NCBI GenBank assembly: GCA_937879855.1
Contig: CALFMO010000035.1
Location: forward strand, 35,819 to 99,818
Direction of reading: 5' to 3'
Origin: an uncultured Acidobacteriaceae bacterium
Lineage (GTDB): Bacteria; Acidobacteriota; Terriglobia; Terriglobales; Acidobacteriaceae
DNA: 64,000 nucleotides
Both the position numbers and the translations under genes were made by a program. Position 1 is the first letter of the stretch; the number at the start of each line of letters is the position of its first letter. Shown here in pieces: positions 9,410 through 16,399 of the stretch. The notes beneath the pieces were generated by a model. The model made no database searches, was not told the origin of the DNA, and saw nothing but the letters and a program-made list of their open reading frames with translations.

Positions 9410-10501
9410 ATGGCAAAGCGCGTGAGTGTCGACCGTTGGTTGTTTACCGCGACCATGCTGTTGGTATTTGTCGGGCTGGTAATGGTGTTCTCGGCGTCGG
9501 CGGTGATGGCTCGCGAACGATTCGGCTCACCGTATGCCTTTCTGTCGAAGCAATTGATCTGGGCGGTGGCGGGACTTGTCGCCATGGTCGTCACCATGCG
9601 CGTGGACTACCGGCGATATAAGAATCCTGCGCTTGTGTTTTCGCTAATGGGATTCACGACGCTGCTGCTGATTTCGGTTTTCTTTCTCGACCGCTCGCAC
9701 AACACGCACCGTTGGATTCATGCCGGCGGTTTTTCCTTCCAACCATCGGAACTCGCCAAGCCGGTGCTGATTCTGTTCCTGGCCTATTTTCTGGACAGCC
9801 GAGCGAAGACTATTGACGATGTGCGCAACACACTGTTGCCGGCGGCGGCACCGGTGCTGGTGTTCCTCGGTCTCATTGTGTTGGAACCAGATCTGGGCAC
9901 GGCCATTGCCTGCGCCGGAATTGCAGCCTGCATTCTCTACGTCGCCGGCATGCGGATGCGTTATTTCGCGTACGCGTTCGCCGCGTCGCTGGTGCCACTC
10001 TACTTTTTGATTTTTCACGTGAGTTTTCGGCGCGCTCGCATCCTGGCGTTTCTGAATCCCTATGCCGACAGCCAGAAGAGCGGCTTTCACATTATTCAAT
10101 CATTGATCGCGGTAGGCACCGGCGGCGTGACTGGCAACGGCCTGATGGAAGGGAAACAAAAGCTGTTTTATCTGCCGGAGCCGCACACCGACTTCATTTT
10201 CGCCGTGACTGCGGAGGAACTGGGCCTGGTCGGCGCCATGTTCGTAGTCGCCTTGTTTGCCATTTTTCTGTGGCGCGGAATGCGCGCTTCGGGTCGGACG
10301 GAAGATGTCTTCGGGCAATATCTTGCCGTTGGAATCACCTGCATGGTCGTACTGCAGGCGTTCATCAACATCAGCGTGGTACTGGGGATGATGCCGACCA
10401 AGGGAATTCCTCTGCCGCTGGTGTCCTATGGAGGGTCATCGTTGTTTGTGACGCTGGCATGCGTGGGCGTTCTGCTGAATATTACGAAGCAGGCAGAGTG
10501 A
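9410..10501 (+). CDS. ftsW: Lipid II polymerase / division SEDS protein
   Basis: SEDS-family integral membrane protein; FtsW polymerises lipid II glycan strands at the septum together with a class B PBP. The 363 residues hold about ten hydrophobic segments. Family signatures include FQPSELAKP, NPYADSQKSGFHIIQSLIAVGTGG and the C-terminal GMMPTKGIPLPLVSYGGSS. Position between murD and murG argues for FtsW rather than RodA. ATG at 9410 has only a weak ribosome site (GTGGTGA). The class B PBP partner (ftsI) is not in the window. A divergent transpeptidase-like gene follows ftsZ instead. Confidence 0.95.
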   Translation: MAKRVSVDRWLFTATMLLVFVGLVMVFSASAVMARERFGSPYAFLSKQLIWAVAGLVAMVVTMRVDYRRYKNPALVFSLMGFTTLLLISVFFLDRSHNTHRWIHAGGFSFQPSELAKPVLILFLAYFLDSRAKTIDDVRNTLLPAAAPVLVFLGLIVLEPDLGTAIACAGIAACILYVAGMRMRYFAYAFAASLVPLYFLIFHVSFRRARILAFLNPYADSQKSGFHIIQSLIAVGTGGVTGNGLMEGKQKLFYLPEPHTDFIFAVTAEELGLVGAMFVVALFAIFLWRGMRASGRTEDVFGQYLAVGITCMVVLQAFINISVVLGMMPTKGIPLPLVSYGGSSLFVTLACVGVLLNITKQAE

Positions 10502-10506
10502 AATAC

Positions 10507-10613
10507 ATTGATGATTGATGATTTTTGATTGCTGATTGAAAAGACCAAGGGGTCAGGAGACTGCGGGAACTTGAGCTCTTCAATCAACAATCATCAATCA
10601 ACAATCAGCAATT
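10507..10613. repeat. Heptad-unit inverted repeat, ftsW-murG junction
   Basis: Begins five bases after the ftsW stop. Left arm units ATTGATG, ATTGATG, ATTTTTG, ATTGCTG, ATTGAAA. Right arm CAATCAA, CAATCAT, CAATCAA, CAATCAG, CAATT. A spacer of about 40 bases carries GGGGTCAGGAGACTGCGGG. The right arm ends five bases before the -10-like box of murG. Confidence 0.8.
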
Positions 10614-10617
10614 CCTT

Positions 10618-10623
10618 TATAGT
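10618..10623 (+). promoter_or_regulatory. -10-like box directly before murG
   Basis: TATAGT ends six bases before the murG ATG, and no Shine-Dalgarno is present. The arrangement copies the murE start region and suggests an internal, leaderless promoter inside the dcw cluster. No convincing -35 is seen because that position lies in the heptad repeat. Confidence 0.35.
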
Positions 10624-10629
10624 CACTGC

Positions 10630-11700
10630 ATGCGCGCAATCCTGGCGGGCGGCGGGACCGGCGGACACGTAATCCCGGCGCTGGCCATCGCCCATCAACT
10701 CAAGAAAGGTTACGGCGCGGAAGTGCTGTTCATTGGGACGGCGCGCGGCATCGAGAACCGACTGGTGCCGGCGGCAGGATTTCCCCTGCAACTGGTGCGT
10801 GTGGGCGCGCTGAAAAATGTCAGCCTGACGACTCGGCTGAAGACGGCGTTCGATTTGCCGCGCGCCGTTTGGGACGCGGGCCGCATGCTCAACCAGTTCG
10901 CTCCTGACGTGGTGATTGGCGTCGGCGGATACGCTTCGGGGCCAGCGATGCTGGCGGCGGTGGTCAAGCACATTCCGACGCTCGCCTTCGAGCCCAACGT
11001 GGTGCCTGGATTTGCCAACCGCATGGTGGCGCGATTTGTGTCAGGCGCAGCAGTGCACTTCAAGGAGACCGCGAAATATTTTCGCCACGCCGAAGTCACG
11101 GGCGTTCCGGTGCGGCAGGCATTTTTCGAGATCGCGCCCAAGCGCGGGGGCGTTCCCACTTTGCTGGTGTTCGGCGGAAGTCAGGGAGCGCACGCCATCA
11201 ATGAGGCGATGATTCGCTGCCTGCCGGTATTGCAGCGCGAGGCGCCGGGTATTCACATCGTTCACCAGACGGGCGAGCGTGACTATAATGACGCGCTGGC
11301 GGCTTATCAGGGGTCAGGGGAGTCGGCGGAAGTTTTCAAGTTTATCGAAGACATGCCGGCGGCCTTCGCGCGTGCGGATTTGGTGGTGTGCCGTTCCGGC
11401 GCGAGCACGGTCGCGGAAATTGCGGCGGCAGGGAAGCCGGCAGTGTTTGTTCCGTTCCCACGCGCGGCCGATGATCATCAACGCGTGAATGCTGAAGTCC
11501 TGGTGCGGCACGGCGCCGCAGTGGTGGTCGAAGAATCGAAACTGGAGGGCGTCTGGCTCGCCGAGACGATCGCGGCGCTCTTGCAGGATCCTCACCGCTT
11601 GCAGCAAATGAGCCAGGCCGCGCGCGAGTTGGCCCATCCCAACGCGGCACGTGATATCGCGGCGATTGCGGTGCGGGTAGCGGGTATCGAGGAGCGTTAG
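10630..11700 (+). CDS. murG: Lipid II synthase (UDP-GlcNAc:lipid I GlcNAc transferase)
   Basis: Peripheral inner-membrane glycosyltransferase (GT28) that adds GlcNAc to lipid I to give lipid II. At 356 residues it is full length. The N-terminal glycine-rich loop GGGTGGHVIPALA and a second G-loop FGGSQGAHAIN are present, with the UDP-binding CRSGASTVAEIAAAGKPAVFVPFP in the C-terminal domain. ATG at 10630 immediately follows the TATAGT box. It is followed by an 80-base hairpin before murC. Confidence 0.96.
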   Translation: MRAILAGGGTGGHVIPALAIAHQLKKGYGAEVLFIGTARGIENRLVPAAGFPLQLVRVGALKNVSLTTRLKTAFDLPRAVWDAGRMLNQFAPDVVIGVGGYASGPAMLAAVVKHIPTLAFEPNVVPGFANRMVARFVSGAAVHFKETAKYFRHAEVTGVPVRQAFFEIAPKRGGVPTLLVFGGSQGAHAINEAMIRCLPVLQREAPGIHIVHQTGERDYNDALAAYQGSGESAEVFKFIEDMPAAFARADLVVCRSGASTVAEIAAAGKPAVFVPFPRAADDHQRVNAEVLVRHGAAVVVEESKLEGVWLAETIAALLQDPHRLQQMSQAARELAHPNAARDIAAIAVRVAGIEER

Positions 11701-11780
11701 CCACGCATTTGCACGGATATTCACGGATAAAACTCTCTTAAGTGTTGGACTTATCCGTGAAAATCCGCGCAAATCCGTGG
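11701..11780. repeat. 30-base-arm inverted repeat, murG-murC junction
   Basis: The arms 11701-11730 and 11751-11780 are nearly perfect complements (CCACG...ACGGATAA against TTATCCGT...CCGTGG) around a 20-base AT-rich loop. The element fills the gap from the murG stop to 15 bases before murC and is unrelated in sequence to the heptad repeats. Confidence 0.8.
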
Positions 11781-11795
11781 CCGGGATTTTAATTT

Positions 11796-13238
11796 ATGTT
11801 TGCCAAAATTCAGCACATTCATTTTGTGGGTATCGGCGGCATCGGCATGAGCGGCATTGCAGAGGTGCTGCTCAATCTTGGTTACAAGGTTTCCGGGTCT
11901 GATCTGAAAAGTTCCCCTGTGACGCAGCGGCTCGCCGGGCTCGGGGCGACTATCTTCGAAGGACACCGCTCTGAGAATATTTCCGGTGCCGAGGTCGTGG
12001 TGACCAGTTCTGCGATTTCCCCGGAGAATCCAGAAGTCAGCGCGGCCCACAGTCAGCACATTCCCGTGATTCAGCGCGCCGAGATGCTGGCCGAGTTGAT
12101 GCGGCTGAAGTATGGGATTGCAATCGCGGGGATGCATGGGAAAACGACCACTACTTCCATGGTGGCGTCGGTGCTGGCTGCGGGCGGGCTCGATCCGACC
12201 GTGGTGGTCGGTGGCCGCGTCGACGCCATGGGATCGAATGCCCGACTGGGCAAGTCGCAATACCTGGTGGCCGAGGCCGATGAGAGCGATCGTTCGTTTC
12301 TGAAGCTGTCGCCGATTTTGTCGGTCGTGACCAACATCGATCGCGAGCACATGGATTGTTACCGCAACATGCGCGACGTGAAGAAAACTTTTCTGGAGTT
12401 CATGGATCGTGTGCCCTTCTACGGAATGATTGTCGCCTGCAACGACGATCCTCTGCTGCGGCGGTTGCTGCCTGAGGTTCAGCGTCGCACTGTGACCTAT
12501 GGGACGAAACGTGGTTCGGATTTTCTGATCAAGGTGGCGGAACCGCTGGCTCAGGATGAAAGCCCCCATCCTGTTCCTGCAAAAGATGCTGGGACAAGGA
12601 TGGGGCACCCTCTGAATCGGTTTCGTGTGCGCTATCGGGACCAAGAATTGGGTGAGTTCACGCTGCACGTGCCCGGCGTGCACAACGTTTTGAACGCGAC
12701 CGCCGCGATTGCGGTGGGCGTAGGCCTCGATATTGCCGTTGATTCGATCCGCGCGGCGCTCGATCAGTTCCGTGGCGTTGATCGCCGATTCCAATTGCGC
12801 GGGAAGGTGGCGGGGGTGAGTGTCATCGACGACTATGGGCATCATCCCACTGAGATCAAGGCCACGCTGGCGGCGGCGAAACAATGCGGCTTTAACAAGA
12901 TTCACGTCATATTCCAGCCGCATCGTTTTACTCGGACTCGTGATCTGATCGAGGAGTTCACCACGGCATTCGGCGACGCCGATTCGCTCTTCGTTCTCGA
13001 CATCTATGCTGCGAGCGAGAAGCCGATCGAAGGGATCTCGGGCGAAGTCCTGGCGCAGCGCATTCGGGAGAAAAACGTGAAGAACGGGCGCTACGTCAGC
13101 TCTCCTGCCGAAGCGGTAGAGGCAGCCGCAGCGGTTGCGCAGGATGGCGACATGATTCTGACGCTGGGTGCGGGCAGTGTCTCACAGTTCGGGCCGATGA
13201 TTTTGGAGAAGTTGAAAGAACGGGAGGCTGCGCATTGA
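11796..13238 (+). CDS. murC: UDP-N-acetylmuramate:L-alanine ligase
   Basis: Cytoplasmic Mur ligase that adds L-alanine to UDP-MurNAc, the entry step of the stem peptide. At 480 residues it has the dinucleotide-like N-terminal loop GIGGIGMSGIAEVL, the P-loop GMHGKTTTT (Lys116), EADESDRSF, and the C-terminal YGHHPTEIKATL. Oddity: residues ~253-272 (QDESPHPVPAKDAGTRMGHP) do not look like a Mur ligase segment and coincide with an inverted repeat at 12565-12606, so they appear to be an in-frame insertion in the central domain. murB is not fused or adjacent. ATG at 11796 has no strong Shine-Dalgarno. Confidence 0.95.
   Translation: MFAKIQHIHFVGIGGIGMSGIAEVLLNLGYKVSGSDLKSSPVTQRLAGLGATIFEGHRSENISGAEVVVTSSAISPENPEVSAAHSQHIPVIQRAEMLAELMRLKYGIAIAGMHGKTTTTSMVASVLAAGGLDPTVVVGGRVDAMGSNARLGKSQYLVAEADESDRSFLKLSPILSVVTNIDREHMDCYRNMRDVKKTFLEFMDRVPFYGMIVACNDDPLLRRLLPEVQRRTVTYGTKRGSDFLIKVAEPLAQDESPHPVPAKDAGTRMGHPLNRFRVRYRDQELGEFTLHVPGVHNVLNATAAIAVGVGLDIAVDSIRAALDQFRGVDRRFQLRGKVAGVSVIDDYGHHPTEIKATLAAAKQCGFNKIHVIFQPHRFTRTRDLIEEFTTAFGDADSLFVLDIYAASEKPIEGISGEVLAQRIREKNVKNGRYVSSPAEAVEAAAAVAQDGDMILTLGAGSVSQFGPMILEKLKEREAAH
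12565..12606. repeat. Inverted repeat inside murC
   Basis: Arms CCCCATCCT (12565-12573) and AGGATGGGG (12598-12606) around a 24-base loop, within the murC reading frame. The right end AGGATGGGGCACC resembles an intergenic element I associate with acidobacterial genomes. The frame stays open through it. Confidence 0.65.
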
Positions 13239-13254
13239 ACGCCACGGAGACGAG

Positions 13255-13764
13255 ATGAAGGAATCCTTCAAGCTCGGAGGGCAAATCGTGCTTTGCATCG
13301 TCCTACTGCTCACCGCATGCAACTTGATCCCCCGGCAAGTTGCAATGGACGATCCCCGAATTCAGCCGCTGCTGAGAGCCGCCGCCTCTTTCGATCGTAC
13401 TTCATATGGCTTTACGCCGATTCCCCAAACCGCTGACGTTCGGTGGGAATCCCGACCGACCACACATTATGACGCGATGCTACACATCACTGGGAGAACT
13501 TCGCGGACAATAGCATTTCGTAAAACCGAAGCAGGCTGGCGATGGATTGGCGACCAGGAAATGTTTCAGGGACCGAAGATTGTCAAAACTGTCGACGGAA
13601 CTTTCCCGGAGCACATCGTTCTAACCTATGAGGTCGAGCACATCTCCGGTTCGCCCATAAACCACTTAACCGTTAACTATATGGGCGACGATGCTCGCCT
13701 AGCCAATAAGAATAAATTGGTTTTGTCTGACGTCCGTCCGATCCTGAAAGAGTGGGGATACTAG
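13255..13764 (+). CDS. Putative lipoprotein of unknown function
   Basis: A 169-residue protein with a type II signal: short basic start, hydrophobic stretch and lipobox LLTAC (Cys near residue 22), so probably anchored to a membrane. The mature part is mixed alpha/beta with no motif I know. ATG at 13255 is preceded by GGAGACGAG and lies 16 bases after murC, so it is probably co-transcribed. Base composition is visibly more AT-rich than in the mur genes, which suggests later arrival. First of four non-dcw genes in the murC-ftsQ interval. Confidence 0.65.
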   Translation: MKESFKLGGQIVLCIVLLLTACNLIPRQVAMDDPRIQPLLRAAASFDRTSYGFTPIPQTADVRWESRPTTHYDAMLHITGRTSRTIAFRKTEAGWRWIGDQEMFQGPKIVKTVDGTFPEHIVLTYEVEHISGSPINHLTVNYMGDDARLANKNKLVLSDVRPILKEWGY

Positions 13765-13783
13765 CCTTGAGGGAGTTACAGCG

Positions 13784-14881
13784 ATGGTTTGTTTTCGTGC
13801 GACCCTGCTTCTAGCAGTTGTTTCATCCTGCGTCTTCATAGCGCGAGCACAATCTCCCTCGCAGCCCGCTGCCAAGCCGACGCCAGTGGAAGGCGATTAT
13901 GTGAGCCACGATTTTCATTTCAAGACCGGCGAGACTCTCCCAGAACTCCGGCTTCACTACATGACCTTTGGCAAGGCGGAACGGGATTCCAGCGGGAAAG
14001 TGACGAACGCTGTGCTCATTCTGCATGGAACGGGTGGTTCGGGACGGCAGTTTCTAGCTCCGCAGTTTGCGGACGTGCTGTTTGGGCCCGGCCAACTGCT
14101 CGATACCAGCCGCTATTTCGTGATCCTTCCCGACAACGTCGGTCACGGAAAATCGAGCAAGCCCAGCGATGGAATGCATGCCCACTTTCCGCAGTATGAC
14201 TACGACGATATGGTGGCGGCGCAGCATGAACTGCTCGAGAAGGGACTGGGCGTAAACCACCTCCGTCTGATTCTGGGTACGTCGATGGGCTGCATGCATT
14301 CCTGGGTCTGGGGCGAAACCTATCCCGACTTCATGGATGCGCTGATGCCGCTGGCTTGCTTGCCGGTGCAAATAGCCGGCCGGAACCGTCTGTGGCGCAA
14401 GATGGTAATTGAGGGTGTGCGTCAGGATCCGGAATGGAAGAATGGCGACTACACGACGGAACCGCGGGCGGCCTTACAGATCGGGGCTGATTTCCTGTTG
14501 ATTGCCGGGAGCGCGCCGCTGCTGATGCAGAAAAATCTCTCGACTCGCGATGCTGCGGATAATTACCTCGACGATTCCATGAAACGCATTACCGCAACCG
14601 TGGACGCCAATGACTTCCTCTACGCGGTGAATTCGTCCCGCAACTACGACCCGGAGGCTAGGTTAGGAACGATCAAGGCGCCAGTGATGTTTGTGAATTC
14701 GGCGGATGATTTCATCAACCCGCCTGAGTTGGGTATTGCAGAGCGCGAAATCAAAAATGTGAAGAACGGACGGTTCGTGTTGATTCCGGTGTCCGACCAG
14801 ACTCACGGGCACGGCACTCATACCTGGGCCGCGGTGTGGCAACAGTATTTGAAGGAACTGCTGGAGACACCGCAGCGCTGA
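13784..14881 (+). CDS. Secreted alpha/beta hydrolase, MetX-like fold
   Basis: A 365-residue protein resembling the homoserine O-acetyltransferase (MetX) branch of alpha/beta hydrolases. It has the early motif VLILHGTGGSGRQF, a nucleophile elbow GTSMGC (Ser167), an acid region NSADDFINPP and a histidine cluster HGHGTH (341-346). An N-terminal signal peptide (to about residue 22, ARAQ) points to the periplasm, where a cytosolic acetyl-CoA-dependent MetX reaction would not be expected. An esterase or acyltransferase on an external substrate is more likely. Good site GAGGGAG before ATG 13784. It follows the lipoprotein by 19 bases. Confidence 0.75.
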   Translation: MVCFRATLLLAVVSSCVFIARAQSPSQPAAKPTPVEGDYVSHDFHFKTGETLPELRLHYMTFGKAERDSSGKVTNAVLILHGTGGSGRQFLAPQFADVLFGPGQLLDTSRYFVILPDNVGHGKSSKPSDGMHAHFPQYDYDDMVAAQHELLEKGLGVNHLRLILGTSMGCMHSWVWGETYPDFMDALMPLACLPVQIAGRNRLWRKMVIEGVRQDPEWKNGDYTTEPRAALQIGADFLLIAGSAPLLMQKNLSTRDAADNYLDDSMKRITATVDANDFLYAVNSSRNYDPEARLGTIKAPVMFVNSADDFINPPELGIAEREIKNVKNGRFVLIPVSDQTHGHGTHTWAAVWQQYLKELLETPQR

Positions 14882-14891
14882 TCCAAGGCGC

Positions 14892-15419
14892 TTAGTTGGG
14901 CCTGACATCGTTAAGCGTGGAGAGTGCCAAGCGCCGATTGATCGCCCGATAGAGGCGGAGCCGGTTGTATCTTTGGAGGACGACCGGCCAGAGTCCGAGG
15001 ATTAGGTCCAAGGCCACAGCGATTACGAGCCCGAGAGCGGTGAGCGAACCCGAAGCAAATCTGCGCGCGGCAACAATAGCGAAGACAATGAATCCGATCA
15101 CGTGGAATGACTCGTTCAGACGCGTCCTCTTCTCATAGCTGCGAAGTGACTGGAGGCCTGAAGTCACCCATCTGCGCTCCGGATGATCCCTGCGAATGCG
15201 GCGCATGACGAGGTCACCACCTGTCGGTATGTAGCGTTTGAGGATTCGAGCGCCGAGTCGCTCATAGAAGCGTTCCGACTCGAACCTTTTCGGACGAAAC
15301 CAAGCGTCGAGGGCGCTGAATCTAGCCACGGTCAATCCTCTCGCGAATTCCGCAACGGCTAGGTTATAGGCCATCCGAAGAGCAGGTCTACGTATCCCGC
15401 TCTCAATTGTGCATAACAT
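14892..15419 (-). CDS. Membrane protein, possibly CrtO-type acyltransferase-like
   Basis: A 175-residue protein on the strand opposite to the dcw genes. Hydrophobic segments lie near residues 103-121 and 125-147. The central stretch WFRPKRFESERFYERLGARILKR followed by TGGD recalls the glycosyl-4,4'-diaponeurosporenoate acyltransferase (CrtO) family, but this is recognition by eye only and the ends do not fit. The ATG at 15374 (residue 16) is an alternative start. Nothing for carotenoid synthesis is nearby, so the real substrate is unknown. Its stop is 10 bases from the hydrolase stop (convergent). Confidence 0.5.
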   Translation of the reverse strand: MLCTIESGIRRPALRMAYNLAVAEFARGLTVARFSALDAWFRPKRFESERFYERLGARILKRYIPTGGDLVMRRIRRDHPERRWVTSGLQSLRSYEKRTRLNESFHVIGFIVFAIVAARRFASGSLTALGLVIAVALDLILGLWPVVLQRYNRLRLYRAINRRLALSTLNDVRPN

Positions 15420-15530
15420 AACGATCGTACTGCGATAAGGCGCCGCGGGAACTTTTCGACCATGGTCCTCGTATCTCCTGCTAACGGATTGTTATGTCAT
15501 TCGTCTATTCAGCCATAAGGGGTTAAGGCC

Positions 15531-16070
15531 ATGAAAGCAAATCAAGCATGGGGATGGCTAGTGGCCGGGGTACTGGCGGCAGGCCTAAACGCAACTTATC
15601 ACGATGGCGGTCTTCAATGGGCGCACCGGATTGCAGATCGAGTCTCCGATAACGCGGCTTCAGTCGTCGCCTTGACCTCGGGAAGCGCCGACCGGTTTCT
15701 CGCGGAGGCTCAGAAGCTGACTGCACGCAACGAGGCACCGTCTTGCCCGTTGACTGCGATTATGACCCGGGTGCAAAGCAGGATCGACCGCTCCCGCGGA
15801 AGGTTTGACCGTTTTGAAGCGATGTCCGCGCAGGAAGAGGCTCAACTAGCGAGACTCGAAGCGAATCGGGCACGGATGGAAGCCCGGGTGGCTGCTCATG
15901 CCTCACGTTTTCGAATCGCGACGGCAGCGTTTGCACCGGATAACTTCAAGGCGATGCCCTCGCCCGTAGTTTGTCCGCGTGTGCGAGTGAACATTCATAA
16001 ACTGCCGATGGCAGAAATGCCGACCATTCCAGAGATTCGCGTCGAGGTACTGGGCACAGGTCCGGTCTAA
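15531..16070 (+). CDS. Small anchored protein of unknown function
   Basis: A 179-residue protein with an N-terminal hydrophobic segment (residues ~9-22) and otherwise helical, charged sequence. Residues ~75-125 (RVQSRIDRSRGRF...AQEEAQLARLEANRARMEAR) look like a coiled coil. I recall similar short proteins in other Acidobacteriota but no function. GGGTTAAGGCC before ATG 15531 is a weak ribosome site. It is the last gene of the insert between murC and ftsQ, and is separated from ftsQ by 329 bases of repeats. Confidence 0.6.
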   Translation: MKANQAWGWLVAGVLAAGLNATYHDGGLQWAHRIADRVSDNAASVVALTSGSADRFLAEAQKLTARNEAPSCPLTAIMTRVQSRIDRSRGRFDRFEAMSAQEEAQLARLEANRARMEARVAAHASRFRIATAAFAPDNFKAMPSPVVCPRVRVNIHKLPMAEMPTIPEIRVEVLGTGPV

Positions 16071-16114
16071 TTCAAGATTATTCTGAGCCTCAGCTGCTTA
16101 CCTCCAAAGATGAC

Positions 16115-16180
16115 GTAGCCCCGGACGCATTCGTCCGGGGCTCTTCGCTTGTGTGGGCCGACGAATGCGTCCGCCGCTAC
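16115..16180. repeat. GTAGC-ended hairpin element
   Basis: Begins GTAGC and ends GCTAC. It contains a perfect 11-base-arm hairpin (AGCCCCGGACG-CATT-CGTCCGGGGCT, 16117-16142) and a second, inverted copy of the 12-base core (GACGAATGCGTC, 16160-16171). It shares its terminal GTAGC/GCTAC with the larger element at 24100-24196. The 16071-16399 gap holds only this and the next repeat. No gene is seen there. Confidence 0.6.
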
Positions 16181-16251
16181 GCGGAATACAAACCGCATCC
16201 GTGTCTTTGGCCGTAAGAACTCCTCCGAAGGGTCGCGCTTCGGCCGCACCT

Positions 16252-16270
16252 GACAGCCGAGGCGGCTGTC
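16252..16270. repeat. Palindromic repeat upstream of ftsQ
   Basis: Perfect palindrome with arms GACAGCCG / CGGCTGTC and a 3-base loop; the reverse complement of the core found inside murF. Confidence 0.7.
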
Positions 16271-16399
16271 GCTCCATGGGGCGTACACAGTGCGGTTCCT
16301 GCCTGTGCAAAAGAAATGATTTTTTTTCTATCTCAATCCGAGAAATGAAGCTATATTGAAAAAGCTCAGCGATTCCTTGGCGACAACTGACCTGAATTG

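Noticed and set aside
7729..10613. Evenly spaced short repeats that look CRISPR-like at first sight
   Set aside because: The units are 7 bases without unique spacers of 30-40 bases, they form inverted arms, and no cas genes are present.
11751..12923. 390-codon antisense frame across murC
   Set aside because: Shadow of murC, starting within the murC frame and ending in the hairpin before it.
16117..16142. Hairpin after the small anchored protein as a rho-independent terminator
   Set aside because: The stem is strong but no T-run follows, and the sequence is part of a larger GTAGC...GCTAC repeat.
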